Shown here: piece by piece, positions 19,044 to 27,057 of the stretch
How the letters are laid out: every line of letters starts with the position of its first letter
How positions within the stretch are numbered: the stretch's first letter is position 1
Source: an uncultured Eubacteriales bacterium
Lineage (GTDB): Bacteria > Bacillota > Clostridia > TANB77 > CAG-508
Direction: 5' to 3'
Length of the DNA: 43,225 bases
Assembly (NCBI GenBank): GCA_949294555.1
Contig: CASFHP010000025.1
Coordinates: forward strand, 1-43,225
Translations under genes and position numbers: made by a program
The notes under the pieces: model-generated
The model's database searches: none
What the model was told of the DNA's origin: nothing
What the model saw: the letters and a program-made list of their open reading frames with translations, nothing else

Positions 19044-19072
19044 TAGACATTTTTTTTAATCTATAGTACAAT
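19044..19072 (+). promoter_or_regulatory. promoter of the small multidrug-export family gene
   Basis: TAGACA (19044-19049), a 17-bp spacer and TACAAT (19067-19072) end 40 bp before the ATG, which has GAGGAGG ahead of it. The spacer contains a T run. Confidence 0.6.
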
Positions 19073-19112
19073 GGTTAAGAAAATTGTTTAAAAATATACG
19101 TGAGGAGGAACT

Positions 19113-19613
19113 ATGGCAGGATTACCATTAATCGTAAAATATTTATTAACCGCTTTTGTTGGCATGATACCAATTATCGAATTAAGAGGTGCTATACCAG
19201 TAGGTGTATTTACATTTCACTTAAATTATATAGAATCTTTTTTATGTAGTTTTATAGGAAATATTATACCAGTTTATTTTATTGTTAAATTTATTAGACC
19301 TTTATTCGATTTCTTTGGTAGATGGAAACCTTTTAAAATTGTAATTGATTGGGCATCTGAAAGAGCAACAAGAAAAATCGAAGAAAGTGAAAGATTACAA
19401 AATTTTGCTGCTTTAGGTTTATTCATATTTGTTGCCATTCCATTACCAGGAACAGGTGCATGGGTAGGTTCATTAATCGCAAACTTTTTAGATTTACCAC
19501 CTAAAAAAGCCATTCCACCAATTGTCGCTGGTGTGTTTGCAGCAGGCTTAATTGTTCTTACATTAACAGCCATTGCTAACGGTGGTATACAATATTTATT
19601 ACAAAGAGGATAA
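19113..19613 (+). CDS. small multidrug-export family membrane protein (COG2426)
   Basis: The 166 residues have about four hydrophobic segments: 8-24 with MIPIIELRGAIPVG, 30-55 with FLCSFIGNIIPVYFIVKF, about 105-128 with GLFIFVAIPLPGTGAWVGS, and 133-156. The ELRGAIP and PLPGTGAW motifs are those of the putative small multidrug export family; the two halves resemble the re-entrant loops of DedA-like proteins. Transport of drugs is a family label, not shown here. It is a single gene with its own promoter, converging on the AI-2E permease gene and sharing a hairpin terminator with it. Confidence 0.88.
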   Translation: MAGLPLIVKYLLTAFVGMIPIIELRGAIPVGVFTFHLNYIESFLCSFIGNIIPVYFIVKFIRPLFDFFGRWKPFKIVIDWASERATRKIEESERLQNFAALGLFIFVAIPLPGTGAWVGSLIANFLDLPPKKAIPPIVAGVFAAGLIVLTLTAIANGGIQYLLQRG

Positions 19614-19660
19614 AAGAGACAGTTGGGGACAAAAAGCTACCTGTCCCCAACTGTCTTCTT
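19614..19660. terminator. bidirectional hairpin terminator of the GGGGAC palindrome family
   Basis: The perfect arms GACAGTTGGGGACA (19618-19631) and TGTCCCCAACTGTC (19642-19655) are followed on the plus strand by TTCTTTTT. It begins right after the stop of the gene at 19613 and its right part encodes the last residues (TVGDR) and TAG stop of the permease gene on the minus strand. The arm resembles the gdpP palindrome arm (GACAATTGGGG). Confidence 0.85.
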
Positions 19661-20776
19661 TTTCGTTTCTCTGTATTTTATAAAATCATCTAATAGTATT
19701 TTTATAACTGCAATAACTGGCACTGCTAGGAACATTCCTAGTATTCCAAAATATGCTCCACCAAATGTTACTGCAAATAATACAAGTAATGGACTAATTT
19801 TTAATGATTTTCCTACAATTCTTGGGTTGATAATATTGGCGTCAATTTGTTGTAATATAATGACAACGATTAACATCCATATTGTTTGAGATAGTCCGCC
19901 TGTGATTAGTGTAATAATGGCTGCAATGACTGTTGCAATGATGGCTCCTACATATGGTATCATGTTAAATATTCCTATAAAGAATCCTAGTAATGGTGCA
20001 TATCTTACACCCATAATTGTTAGAGCAATAGATACCAATATTCCTACTACGATTGCATCTACAAATTGGCTTGCTATAAATTTAAAGAAAATTTCATTTG
20101 AGTTGTTAAAATATTTATCTAAATTTTTATATGTTCTTTCTTTCAATATGGCACCTGCTAATTTCTTGAAAAAAGCAAGTATTTTTCTTCTATCGATTAA
20201 TATATATACAGATACGATAATGGCTATAAAGATATCTACAATACTAAAAATTGCTCCAATGGCATTGATAGCATATCCTAATATTGCTTCTATATCTAAA
20301 TATTGTTTGATATCTATATTTTGTAAATTTTGAATTTCATCTTGTACAATCTGACTTTTTAGAATAGAATCTTCTGGCAAACTATTATATGCATTCATAG
20401 CATTTTCAACATAGTGAGGTATACTTGTAATAAAATCTGTTATACTTTCAAATACGATTGGTAAAATTACTGCACATAATATGCTAATTGCTGCTATGAT
20501 GATAATATAGACAGTGATAACCCCTAATCCTCTTGCTCTTTTTGAGATAAATTTAATTTTCATTTTTCCATATAGTTCTTCAAACTTTCTTGATGGCATA
20601 TATAATATGTATGCCATAAATATACCTATTAAAAATGGACTAATGACACCAAAAAACGTATTTAATCCTGCCATTACATTTTCATAATTATCTAAAATTT
20701 TATAAATACAAATTAAGGCTAATCCTAAGCAAAACCAATATAGCCATTTTTTCCAATTATGTTTTATTTCATTCAT
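19637..20776 (-). CDS. AI-2E family membrane permease
   Basis: The 379 residues show about eight hydrophobic segments. An N-terminal pair (WLYWFCLGLALICIYKIL; GVISPFLIGIFMAYIL) is followed by an amphipathic loop region (about 120-185) and a C-terminal bundle with GVRYAPLLGFFIGIFNMIPY (about 265-285) and the family signature VGKSLKISPLLVLFAV. The family covers TqsA-like exporters and Na+/H+ antiporters; the substrate is unknown here. It follows exoA by 16 nt with GGAGG before the ATG. The last codons and the stop lie inside a GGGGAC-type hairpin, so the extreme C-terminus (KKKTVGDR) is partly palindrome-encoded. Confidence 0.92.
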   Translation of the reverse strand: MNEIKHNWKKWLYWFCLGLALICIYKILDNYENVMAGLNTFFGVISPFLIGIFMAYILYMPSRKFEELYGKMKIKFISKRARGLGVITVYIIIIAAISILCAVILPIVFESITDFITSIPHYVENAMNAYNSLPEDSILKSQIVQDEIQNLQNIDIKQYLDIEAILGYAINAIGAIFSIVDIFIAIIVSVYILIDRRKILAFFKKLAGAILKERTYKNLDKYFNNSNEIFFKFIASQFVDAIVVGILVSIALTIMGVRYAPLLGFFIGIFNMIPYVGAIIATVIAAIITLITGGLSQTIWMLIVVIILQQIDANIINPRIVGKSLKISPLLVLFAVTFGGAYFGILGMFLAVPVIAVIKILLDDFIKYRETKKKTVGDR

Positions 20777-20792
20777 ATACTTCCTCCTTGCA

Positions 20793-21545
20793 TTATTCTG
20801 TAATTAATCCAATAGGACAATGATCACTACCCATAACTTCTGGATAAATCATAGCCTCTTTGATTTTATCTTTTATATCATTTGATACGATAAAATAATC
20901 TATTCTCCACCCTACATTTTTTTCTCTTGCTTTTCCCATATATGACCACCAACTATAGCAATCTGTTTTTTCTGGATATAAAAATCTAAAAGAATCTACA
21001 AAACCAACATTTAATAATTCTGTCATTTTGGCTCTTTCTTCATCAGTAAATCCTGCATTTCCTCTATTAGACTTTGGATTTTTTAAATCAATCTCTTCAT
21101 GTGCGACATTCAAATCTCCACACATAATGACTGGTTTTATTTTATTTAAGTTTACAAGATAGTTTCGTATTTCATCTTCCCATACTTGTCTATAATCTAA
21201 TCTCTCTAAAGTTCTCTTAGCATTTGGTGTATAAATATTTACCATAAAGAAATCTTCAAATTCTAATGTAATCACTCTACCTTCTTTATCATGTTCTTCT
21301 ATTCCAATTCCATATATCACGCTAATTGGCTCTATTTTCGTAAATATAGCCGTTCCAGAATATCCTTTTCTTTCTGCACTATTCCAATAAGCATGATATC
21401 CTTCAAAATTCAAGTCAATTTGCTCTGGTTGACATTTCGTTTCTTGTATGCAAAAAATATCTGCATTTATTGTTTCAAAAAAATCTTTAAATCCTTTATT
21501 AACACAGGCACGTATGCCATTTACATTCCAAGAAATTAATTTCAT
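20793..21545 (-). CDS. exoA: exodeoxyribonuclease III / AP endonuclease
   Basis: DNA repair nuclease of the ExoIII/APE1 fold that cuts at abasic sites and trims 3' ends. The 250 residues have the metal and catalytic motifs in order: SWNVNGIRA (5-13), IQETK (33-37, catalytic Glu), GYSGTAIFTK (about 61-70), GDLNVAHEEIDL (about 143-154), WRIDYFIVS (about 219-227) and the final GSDHCPI (about 240-246). The length is normal. It precedes the permease gene and probably shares its transcript. A 126-bp nested palindrome lies 35 bp upstream, in the place where its promoter should be. Confidence 0.96.
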   Translation of the reverse strand: MKLISWNVNGIRACVNKGFKDFFETINADIFCIQETKCQPEQIDLNFEGYHAYWNSAERKGYSGTAIFTKIEPISVIYGIGIEEHDKEGRVITLEFEDFFMVNIYTPNAKRTLERLDYRQVWEDEIRNYLVNLNKIKPVIMCGDLNVAHEEIDLKNPKSNRGNAGFTDEERAKMTELLNVGFVDSFRFLYPEKTDCYSWWSYMGKAREKNVGWRIDYFIVSNDIKDKIKEAMIYPEVMGSDHCPIGLITE

Positions 21546-21580
21546 AATTTAGTGCATTCCTTTCAATAAATATTAATCTG

Positions 21581-21706
21581 AAGTTGAAAAAGAATTAAAT
21601 TTTGGCAAGGAAAATTTCATTTAAAAGGCAAGGGAGCATACGTTTGTATGTAACCGCGTTTTAAATGGAATTTGACGTAGCAAAAATTGTAATTATTTTT
21701 CAACTT
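21581..21706. repeat. 126-bp nested palindrome upstream of exoA
   Basis: The outer arms AAGTTGAAAAAGAATTA and TAATTATTTTTCAACTT (imperfect, up to about 25 bp), the middle arms AAATTTCATTTAAAA (21612-21626) with TTTTAAATGGAATTT (21659-21673), and an apex CATAC-GTTT-GTATG (21637-21650) form one long rod. It has no coding potential and looks like a small MITE or a structured RNA. A few G+C-rich unpaired patches (GGGAGC, AACCGCG) flank the apex. Confidence 0.8.
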
Positions 21707-21708
21707 TT

Positions 21709-21749
21709 CAAAAAAAATATGCTAGATGATATAATCACTCTAGCATATT
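21709..21749 (-). terminator. terminator of the G5/3D protein gene
   Basis: On the minus strand the arms AATATGCTAGA and TCTAGCATATT (21739-21749 with 21716-21726) form a perfect 11-bp stem followed by TTTTTT. It starts 15 bp after the stop codon of the upstream gene. Confidence 0.85.
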
Positions 21750-21764
21750 ATACAATATATTCTC

Positions 21765-22700
21765 TTAATTTACAACACTTACATTTAAGTATCTTACACC
21801 CCATTGTAGTGCCTCGGCATGTGTATTAACAAATATATCGATTTTGTTACCATTAATTGCGCCACCTCTATCTTCAACTGTATATACGTGTCCACCAATA
21901 TTTAATTTTGTTCCGAAAGCAAATTTACTAGATGCTGCCACAGTTCTTCCGGCTGTTGCTGTTGTTCCTGACGCTGTTCTTCCATTTGTTTTACCACAAC
22001 ACTTTGCACATGGACAATATGCTGTGATTTTATATACAGTTCCTCCTGATGTGCTTGCAGTACTTGTTGTTCTTGGTAGTGTTGAACTTCTTGAAGTTGC
22101 TTTCTTTTGTACTTGAACAATTCTATCTACTGGTTCTTGTACGACAACTTCTGATATAAGCGTTTTTTCAATTTCTACATCATTTTGATATTTTACTTTA
22201 TAGGTTACTTCTTTTAACCCATCTTTTCCTTCTTGAACCACTTTATTTGTGGTGTCTGTTGTTGCTCCAGTTGTATTTTTTGTGATGGTTTCATAAGGGA
22301 TAACTTCTTGTTCTACAACAATCTTTTCTGTTATTGGTGCATAATTTTCCAATAATTGATTTAATGAAGTTTCAATGCCTTCTTCTGATATTTTAGCAAT
22401 TTGTACCTCATTGTATGACTTATCTGTTATTTTAATTATATCTCCTGATGCTACCTCACTATCTAAATCTGGTATTGTCTTTTGGTCTTCATTTAATATG
22501 ATGTTATTTTCACTTAAGATATCTGACACTTTTGATTTTGATGTTAAAGCTGTCATTTCATATCCATTTTGCAATGTGATTGTTATGTCTTTTAAATCTG
22601 TGTTGACTGCCATTACACTAATTCCTGATATTAAAATTAAAATAATCGTTACACAGATAATCTTCATGATAGAAATTGAAGCTTTTTCTTCTCTTTTCAT
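21765..22700 (-). CDS. secreted G5 and 3D domain cell-wall protein (YabE/RpfB-like)
   Basis: The 311 residues start with a signal or anchor segment (about 12-31, ICVTIILILISGISVMAV), then a DUF348 ubiquitin-like domain (about 35-95), a G5 domain (about 125-195, EKIVVEQEVIPYET to QEPVDRIVQV), a Ser/Thr linker, and a C-terminal 3D double-psi-barrel domain (about 222-311, ASGTTATAGRTVAAS, FGTKLNI, YTVEDRGGAI, NKIDIFV). YabE, RpfB and YocH relatives remodel peptidoglycan during growth or outgrowth. The 3D domain keeps the Asp of VEDRGG and KIDIF; the place where some relatives have a third Asp reads FVNTH. It contains CPCAKCCGK ahead of the 3D core. Monocistronic, with a consensus promoter. Confidence 0.92.
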   Translation of the reverse strand: MKREEKASISIMKIICVTIILILISGISVMAVNTDLKDITITLQNGYEMTALTSKSKVSDILSENNIILNEDQKTIPDLDSEVASGDIIKITDKSYNEVQIAKISEEGIETSLNQLLENYAPITEKIVVEQEVIPYETITKNTTGATTDTTNKVVQEGKDGLKEVTYKVKYQNDVEIEKTLISEVVVQEPVDRIVQVQKKATSRSSTLPRTTSTASTSGGTVYKITAYCPCAKCCGKTNGRTASGTTATAGRTVAASSKFAFGTKLNIGGHVYTVEDRGGAINGNKIDIFVNTHAEALQWGVRYLNVSVVN

Positions 22701-22735
22701 AAAATTAAATTACCTCCTTTTGGCAACACAATACT

Positions 22736-22764
22736 ATTATACTATTTTTTTCATTAAAAGTCAA
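22736..22764 (-). promoter_or_regulatory. promoter of the G5/3D protein gene
   Basis: TTGACT (22759-22764), a 17-bp spacer and TATAAT (22736-22741) lie on the minus strand, with AGGAGG between promoter and ATG. In the 324-bp divergent gap (22701-23024) I see this promoter, the lemA promoter and otherwise only AT-rich sequence with T runs. Confidence 0.8.
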
Positions 22765-22957
22765 ATTTTGGTGTTCAAATTTCTTGAATAACTTGTGTCC
22801 CTAAGCATTTCTTGTATTTATTTTATTCGTATTTACATAATCTTTTCTTCTGAAACATTTATATTTGTCCCATTTTTGTCCATACTATACTATATGAAAA
22901 TTTTTAAAAAATATTACTTTTTTTTCAAAATTTTTTTACCATTTATTCACATTTCTA

Positions 22958-22986
22958 TTGTATAAAAATTATTAATATGGTATGAT
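22958..22986 (+). promoter_or_regulatory. candidate lemA promoter
   Basis: TTGTAT (22958-22963), a 17-bp spacer and TATGAT (22981-22986) precede AAGGAGG (23008-23014) and the lemA ATG. A second TATAAT at 22996-23001 has no clear -35 partner. Confidence 0.5.
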
Positions 22987-23024
22987 ATTTTTGTATATAA
23001 TAATGATAAGGAGGATTTTTATAA

Positions 23025-23582
23025 ATGATTGGTTGGATTATATTAGCAGTCGTTGTTGTTATCATTATTGCTGTTATCGGTATGTACAATGGTCTTGTTC
23101 AAGCAAGAATAAAAGTTGATAATGCATGGAGCCAAATTGATGTACAATTACAAAGAAGATTTGATTTAATTCCTAACTTTGTAGAAACTGTTAAAGGCTA
23201 TATGACACATGAATCTGAAACTTTTGACAAAATTGCTGAATTAAGAACAGCATGGGCAAATACAGAAAATGTTGCTGAAAAAGCAACATTGGACAACGAA
23301 CTTTCTACTGCGTTAAAAACAATTATGGCTGTATCTGAAAGTTATCCAGATTTAAAAGCAAATCAAAACTTCTCAGAATTATCAGAAGAATTGCGAAACA
23401 CAGAAAATAAAATTTCTTTCTCAAGACAATTCTACAATGATACAGTAACTATGTACAATACAAAATTGGAAGTTTTTCCATCTAACATCATTGCTGGAAT
23501 ATTTCATTTCAAAGCTCGTGATTTATTCGAAGCAGAAAATGATGAAGCTAGAAAAAATGTAAAAGTAGATTTTAGTAAATAG
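23025..23582 (+). CDS. lemA: LemA family protein
   Basis: The 185 residues have one N-terminal membrane segment (about 4-21), a short GMYNGLVQARIKVDNAW junction typical of the family, then a long helical domain with DVQLQRRFDLIPNFVETVKGYM and FPSNIIAGIFHFKARDLFE near the end. The family forms a helical bundle outside or at the membrane; its biochemical role is unsettled. It stands just before htpX, a pairing seen in many bacteria. AAGGAGG lies 11 nt upstream of the ATG. Confidence 0.95.
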   Translation: MIGWIILAVVVVIIIAVIGMYNGLVQARIKVDNAWSQIDVQLQRRFDLIPNFVETVKGYMTHESETFDKIAELRTAWANTENVAEKATLDNELSTALKTIMAVSESYPDLKANQNFSELSEELRNTENKISFSRQFYNDTVTMYNTKLEVFPSNIIAGIFHFKARDLFEAENDEARKNVKVDFSK

Positions 23583-23633
23583 AATAATTGCATAGAGGGG
23601 ATGGGGAATTTCTCTTTCCTCTTTTTGCTATTT

Positions 23634-23660
23634 AAAAAGGTTTATAGGTATTACCTTTTT
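23634..23660. terminator. weak hairpin between lemA and htpX
   Basis: AAAAAGGT (23634-23641) and ACCTTTTT (23653-23660) form an 8-bp stem whose 3' arm ends in T residues. A second weak AGAGG/CCTCT stem lies just before (23593-23622). They may reduce read-through from lemA into htpX. Confidence 0.35.
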
Positions 23661-23734
23661 CACATTTTTAAAATACGTTATTACTAAAATGCATTAGAAA
23701 AAAACCTAAATTTATAACAAGGATTGAAAAAACG

Positions 23735-24631
23735 ATGTTTGAAACAAGTAAGAAAAATAAATTGGAATCAGGTCTCATTGTTGGCATTTTTATTGTAGTC
23801 ATCACATTAATTGTATATTATATCTGCCATGCTTTAAGATTAGGCACTATGTCTATTGTGATTGCATTAATTTTTTCAATTGGTTCTGCATGGGCTTCTT
23901 ACTATTATAGTGATAAAATTGTTCTATCTTTAAACAAGGCAAGACCTGCCACAAAAGAAGAAAACCAAAAGTTAGTAAATATTTTGGATGCTTTAATGGT
24001 TACTTCTGGCTTGCCAAATAAACCTAGACTCTATGTTGTAGATGATGCTCAGCCCAATGCTTTTGCTACCGGTAGAAACCCACAAAATGCTGTTATTTGT
24101 GTGACAACGGCTCTTTTAGACAAACTAGATTACTATGAACTAGAAGGCGTTATTGCCCACGAGATGAGCCATATCAAAAATTATGATATTCGCTTAAGTT
24201 GTGTCGTTTCAGTCATGGTTGGTTTTATTGTCATGTTGTCTGATTTATTTTCACGCGCTCTATTCTGGGGTAGTATAAAAGACAGAGATAGTGATAGTAA
24301 AGCAAATGGTATTTTAATGTTAATTGGCTTAATTTTTCTAATTTTAGCACCTATCTTTGGTTCTTTAATGCAATTGGCTTTATCTAGAAAAAGAGAATTT
24401 TTAGCAGATAGTACAGCAGTTGAATTTACACGTAATCCAGATGGTTTGATTTCTGCTTTACAAAAATTAGAGAATGACCCAAATGAACTAGAAAGCGCAA
24501 ATTCAGCTACTGCAAATATGTATATTGTAAATCCTTTTAAGAAAAATGGCAAAAAAAAGACCACAAATATATGGTCTACACACCCTAGCACTGCTGATAG
24601 AATTGAAGCCTTAAGAAATTTGAAATATTAA
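23735..24631 (+). CDS. htpX: membrane zinc metalloprotease HtpX
   Basis: M48 family membrane protease that takes part in quality control of membrane proteins. The 298 residues have two N-terminal membrane segments (about 15-60), the zinc site HEMSH (142-146), two further hydrophobic segments (about 155-220) and the third zinc ligand in KREFLADSTAVEF (about 224). The C-terminal WSTHPSTADRIEALRNL motif is typical. The length is normal. The ribosome site AAGGATT is weak, but the start fits the family. It follows lemA and has a good hairpin terminator shared with the converging gene. Confidence 0.95.
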   Translation: MFETSKKNKLESGLIVGIFIVVITLIVYYICHALRLGTMSIVIALIFSIGSAWASYYYSDKIVLSLNKARPATKEENQKLVNILDALMVTSGLPNKPRLYVVDDAQPNAFATGRNPQNAVICVTTALLDKLDYYELEGVIAHEMSHIKNYDIRLSCVVSVMVGFIVMLSDLFSRALFWGSIKDRDSDSKANGILMLIGLIFLILAPIFGSLMQLALSRKREFLADSTAVEFTRNPDGLISALQKLENDPNELESANSATANMYIVNPFKKNGKKKTTNIWSTHPSTADRIEALRNLKY

Positions 24632-24661
24632 TTTTAGATAAATATTCTTTAGGTAAAACAA

Positions 24662-24708
24662 AAGAGCTAGAAAAATCTTTGTAAAAAGAATTTTCTAGTT
24701 CTTTTTAT
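24662..24708. terminator. bidirectional terminator between htpX and the converging unknown gene
   Basis: AAGAGCTAGAAAA (24662-24674) pairs with TTTTCTAGTTCTT (24691-24703, one wobble) and is followed by TTTATTT. On the minus strand the same stem is also flanked by T-rich sequence. Confidence 0.8.
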
Positions 24709-24711
24709 TTT

Positions 24712-25647
24712 TTATAATTCTATACTTTCTACTTCATTTTCGTTTTGTCCCTGTTGTTCCTGTTTTCTATAATTTTTAACAATTTTCGCACTATCTTTTT
24801 GTATCTGTTTTTGCATTTCTGGTTCTAATTCCCAATCTTTTCTTTTTCTTTGACTTTGTGGTTCCTGTTGTTTTTTACTTTTACTTCTATTTTCAAATTC
24901 TGTGAGCCACTTTTCACTTAACATTATCTCTTTGTCTATTTCTCTTGTATCTATATCATTTTTCACATAATTTTCATGCATTTCTTTGCAAAATTGTAGA
25001 TTTTCTCTCATTGCACCCTCAAAAATATTATCTTTTTCTATTTGAGTTACTGGTATAATATCTCCTTGTAAATAATCATATAATTTATCTCCCGACAAAT
25101 TTACCAAAAATGCATTTTCTCCATAACTTAGAAAACGCGAAGTTGCCTCAATACCTTCTTGTTCATATAGTCGTTGTATTATTTCTTGTTTTTCTAATTC
25201 ATTTGCTTTAATATTTAATTGCAACATAGGAATATTATCACCACTTCTGGTTGTACAAGCCTCTGTTCTTATTCCCTTATTCCATACATTTTGTAAAGCT
25301 TTTGATAAATCTTGTCTTCCATTAGAAATACTATCAGCCATGTTTTTTTGTTCTTCTGGGGATAGCTGTAGAATATATTCTGGATTTATCATATAAAAAT
25401 TTGATAAATCTCCTTTTATTTGATTGTTAACTAAGCCTTCCAACACATCTAATCCATTTCCATCTTGTATCATATCATGTATTTTTCCATTTTTTATAAT
25501 ATTATCTAGCAAGGCATTCTGTGTCATTTCGTCAAAAATATCATTTAGTCTTTCTCCACCTAACAGTTCCCTTAAATCTTCTCTTGTCTTTATTCCTTTT
25601 TTTACACTTTGGGCAGTTTCTAAAATTCTTTTTTCATCTAATTTCAT
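24712..25647 (-). CDS. unknown 311-residue cytosolic protein
   Basis: I do not recognise this protein. It lacks signal peptide or membrane segments. The N-terminal half is helical with DLRELLGGERLNDIFDEM, the middle has RSGDNIPMLQLNIKANE and RFLSYGENAFLVNLSGD (possible alpha/beta domain, about 130-195), and the last 70 residues are highly charged, rich in Gln and Lys (KSKKQQEPQSQRKRKDW), probably a disordered or coiled tail. It follows tatD by 39 bp on the same strand with GGGAATG as a weak ribosome site, so it may be the last gene of acpS-tatD. Confidence 0.8.
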   Translation of the reverse strand: MKLDEKRILETAQSVKKGIKTREDLRELLGGERLNDIFDEMTQNALLDNIIKNGKIHDMIQDGNGLDVLEGLVNNQIKGDLSNFYMINPEYILQLSPEEQKNMADSISNGRQDLSKALQNVWNKGIRTEACTTRSGDNIPMLQLNIKANELEKQEIIQRLYEQEGIEATSRFLSYGENAFLVNLSGDKLYDYLQGDIIPVTQIEKDNIFEGAMRENLQFCKEMHENYVKNDIDTREIDKEIMLSEKWLTEFENRSKSKKQQEPQSQRKRKDWELEPEMQKQIQKDSAKIVKNYRKQEQQGQNENEVESIEL

Positions 25648-25686
25648 TTGAATTCATTCCCTTTCATATTCCTATTTAAATAATTG

Positions 25687-26490
25687 TTAAATCGCCCTCT
25701 GAATGCCGAAAATACTACTTGCATTTTCATATGTTATTTTAGCTATTTGTTCTAATGACATTTTTTTTACATCTGCCACTTTTTGTGCTATATACTTTAC
25801 ATTTCTTGGATCATTTCTTGTTCCTCTTACAGGTTCTGGTGCCAAATAAGGACTATCTGTTTCAATTAGCATTTTATCATTTGGTACCATTTGAATAATT
25901 TCATTGGCATTTTTTGCATTTTTAAATGTAACAGGTCCTGCAAAAGAAATATAAAATCCTAGTTTTAATGCCTCTTTTACCAATTCTCGATTTAATGGAC
26001 AACAATGAAATACCCCTTTTTTATTTACTGTATTTTCTTTTAATATTTCTAATGTATCCATTACAGCTTCTCTTGTATGAATCACAATAGGTAATTCAAA
26101 AACATTTGCCATTTCTATTTGTCTAATAAATGCTTGTTTTTGCCATTCTCTTTTTTGTAAATCTTTTTCCCAAAAATAGTCTAAACCAATTTCTCCTATT
26201 GCTACAATTTTTTTACTATTTAAATTATTTTCCACAAGACATCTAATTTCATCTATATCTTTCCACAATGCTTCCTCTGTTTGTGGAATATCATTAGGTG
26301 AAATACCACAAGTTGTGTATATATAATCATATTTTTTTGATAGTTCTAATCCTTTTTTTGAACCTTCTATACTATATCCAGCAGATACAAATTTAGTAAT
26401 TTCTGCTTTTTTAATCTCCTGTATCAGTGTTTCTCTATCTTCATCAAATCTTGTATCATCTAAATGTGCATGACTATCGAAAAATTCCAT
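25687..26490 (-). CDS. tatD: TatD family metal-dependent hydrolase
   Basis: TIM-barrel DNase/hydrolase. The 267 residues show the family landmarks FDSHAHLDDTRF (3-14), GEIGLDYFW (about 97-105), IVIHTREA (about 129-136), FHCCPLN in place of the usual FHCFSG, and IETDSPYLAPEP (about 207-218, metal-binding Asp). Members act as 3'-5' exonucleases or D-aminoacyl-tRNA deacylase-like enzymes; the exact substrate is not given by sequence. It lies 21 bp after acpS with GGAGG before the ATG, and together these genes follow the spoIIE cluster. Confidence 0.94.
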   Translation of the reverse strand: MEFFDSHAHLDDTRFDEDRETLIQEIKKAEITKFVSAGYSIEGSKKGLELSKKYDYIYTTCGISPNDIPQTEEALWKDIDEIRCLVENNLNSKKIVAIGEIGLDYFWEKDLQKREWQKQAFIRQIEMANVFELPIVIHTREAVMDTLEILKENTVNKKGVFHCCPLNRELVKEALKLGFYISFAGPVTFKNAKNANEIIQMVPNDKMLIETDSPYLAPEPVRGTRNDPRNVKYIAQKVADVKKMSLEQIAKITYENASSIFGIQRAI

Positions 26491-26511
26491 CTTTTATATA
26501 CCTCCAGAACA

Positions 26512-26886
26512 TCACTTCCACACTACTACTACATTCGCTGTTGCATATTCTTTACAATGTGAAATACTAATATCCATTTCCTCTATTTCTGGTATTTGAA
26601 TATCTAGCAAATTAATATGTGGTCTTCCATTTTCATCATTTATGACTTCTATGTTCTGCCAACCAATATCATATTTGTTTGTTAACTTACTAGAGATTGC
26701 TTTAAATGTCGCTTCTTTAGCTGCAAATCTAGCCGCATAATGCTGGTATTTTTGCATTTTTTTGTTTTCACAATACTGAATTTCTTTTTCTGTGTAGACA
26801 CGTTCTAAAAATTTCTGGTCTGTTTGTTCTATACTTTCTTTAATCCTTTTTATTTCAATAATATCTGTGCCACAACTAATTCTCAT
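26512..26886 (-). CDS. acpS: holo-[acyl-carrier-protein] synthase AcpS
   Basis: Transfers 4'-phosphopantetheine from CoA to the serine of acyl carrier protein, activating fatty acid synthesis. The 124 residues contain the signature CGTDIIEIKRI (about 5-15, Mg-binding Asp), RVYTEKEIQYCE and ARFAAKEATFKAIS (the WSxKEAxxK-like site) and end with SISHCKEYATANVVV. I start at ATG 26886, because the ATG at 26895 lies directly on the AAGGA site. A 133-bp palindrome precedes it. The gene is upstream of tatD. Confidence 0.94.
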   Translation of the reverse strand: MRISCGTDIIEIKRIKESIEQTDQKFLERVYTEKEIQYCENKKMQKYQHYAARFAAKEATFKAISSKLTNKYDIGWQNIEVINDENGRPHINLLDIQIPEIEEMDISISHCKEYATANVVVVWK

Positions 26887-26919
26887 TTTATTCATTCCTT
26901 TTCGATTTTATTGTTGTTC

Positions 26920-27052
26920 ATTTGGGGACGGAGATGATTTTGGGGACGGAGCAAAAAATCATCATTTTATTTCCTAAAAAGTTTTAAATGAACTATTCTT
27001 TATAAAACGATGATTTTTTGCTCCGTCCCCAAAATCATCTCCGTCCCCAAAT
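26920..27052. repeat. 133-bp perfect-arm palindrome with tandem GGGGACGGAG units
   Basis: The 44-bp arms (26920-26963 and 27009-27052) are exact reverse complements around a 45-bp AT-rich loop. Each arm contains two direct copies of TTTGGGGACGGAG. The outer right end lies 5 bp from the stop of the 409-residue gene, and the left end lies 33 bp from the acpS start. It is the same class as the gdpP palindrome (GGGG-C core, perfect arms), but with a different arm sequence. Confidence 0.9.
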
Positions 27053-27057
27053 AGACA

